5,678 nucleotides of DNA from an uncultured Bacillota bacterium. Its GTDB lineage: Bacteria; Bacillota_I; Bacilli_A; Izemoplasmatales; UBA1188. Position numbers and translations under genes: made by a program. Each line of letters starts with the position of its first letter. Positions within the stretch are counted from its first letter, which is position 1. The notes under the pieces were generated by a model. The model saw only the letters and a list, made by a program, of their open reading frames with translations. It did not search any database and had not been told where the DNA came from. The DNA lies in contig ONMY01000189.1 in assembly GCA_900318975.1 (NCBI GenBank), positions 1 to 5,678 on the forward strand, in the 5' to 3' direction. Below, one piece after another: positions 5,472 to 5,678 of the stretch.

Positions 5472-5678
5472 TTTATGGAGAGTTCGATCCTGGCTCAGGA
5501 TAAACGCTGGCACCATGCCTAATACATGCATGTCGTACGAGAGCTTCGGCTCGAGTGGCAAATGGGTGAGTAACACGTAAGGAACCTGCCCTAGCGACGA
5601 GGATAACGGTTGGAAACGACTGCTAATACTGGATAGTATATCGGACCGCATGATCTGATATTTAAAGCAGCTTCGGCT
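5472..5678 (+). rRNA. rrs: 16S ribosomal RNA, 5' part only
   Basis: The gene begins near 5472 by alignment to E. coli position 1 and runs off the window after ~207 bases. Conserved blocks are GGAGAGTTCGATCCTGGCTC, AACGCTGG, GCCTAATACATGCA, GTGAGTAACACGTAAG, CCTGCC and GGATAACGGTTGGAAACG followed by CTGCTAATACTGGATA. The V1 hairpin (helix 6) is very short, with a TTCG tetraloop (GAGC 5541-5544 / GCTC 5549-5552). A second TTCG loop (AGCAGC-TTCG-GCT) is cut by the window end. Several normally invariant bases differ: C at E. coli position 14 (5485), AC for GG at 41-42 (5512-5513), and T at 60 (5531). No closer taxonomic call is safe from this length. Confidence 0.96.

Noticed and set aside
5446..5474. 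Possible second rRNA promoter (TTGATC, 17 nt, TATTTT)
   Set aside because: The predicted start would fall inside the mature 16S, and the -10 match is poor in an AT-only stretch.
5436..5651. Reverse-strand reading frame over the 16S 5' end
   Set aside because: It covers conserved 16S rRNA sequence; spurious frames over rRNA are common.

Overview
The window comes from a low-GC bacterium, most likely an uncultured member of the Bacillota (Bacilli, Erysipelotrichia or Mollicutes-related). The evidence is the AT-rich coding DNA with AGA as the main arginine codon, TGG used for Trp and TAA/TAG stops under the standard code. The gene order uppS-cdsA-dxr-rseP is that of Bacillota, and an rRNA leader carries the Bacillota-style motif TCTTTGAAAACTAAACA. 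The first ~207 bases of the 16S gene are present but divergent, so I do not name a genus.

Layout, all on the + strand. Bases 1-882 hold the 3' part of a membrane-associated DUF697/YcjF-like gene whose start lies outside the window. It ends at a hairpin terminator (908-943). The tail of that terminator overlaps the predicted promoter (933-961) of the next operon. Bases 979-5269 are a tightly packed four-gene operon: uppS (undecaprenyl diphosphate synthase), cdsA (phosphatidate cytidylyltransferase), dxr (DXP reductoisomerase, MEP pathway) and rseP (site-2 membrane protease). Junctions are a 1-nt overlap, 3 nt and 8 nt, and two of the three show the start signal interlocked with the preceding stop. 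Bases 5270-5471 hold an A-tract-rich upstream element, a strong rRNA-type promoter and an rRNA leader with a 5' hairpin and a boxA-like motif. 16S rRNA begins near 5472 and runs off the window.

The operon supplies the envelope. Dxr commits carbon to the isoprenoid precursors IPP and DMAPP, UppS condenses IPP onto farnesyl diphosphate to make the C55 carrier lipid for cell-wall synthesis, CdsA makes CDP-diacylglycerol for phospholipids, and RseP cleaves membrane-embedded substrates in regulated intramembrane proteolysis. The usual flanking genes in relatives (pyrH/frr upstream, proS/polC downstream) are absent at these borders. An rRNA operon lies immediately downstream with no convincing terminator between.

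I see no mobile element, CRISPR array, tRNA or clearly novel multi-gene system. The points worth a second look are local. They are a GC-rich near-palindromic patch inside dxr, substitutions at normally conserved Dxr, UppS and CdsA positions, a second PDZ-like module in RseP, the interlocked terminator/promoter/start before uppS, and a divergent 16S 5' end.
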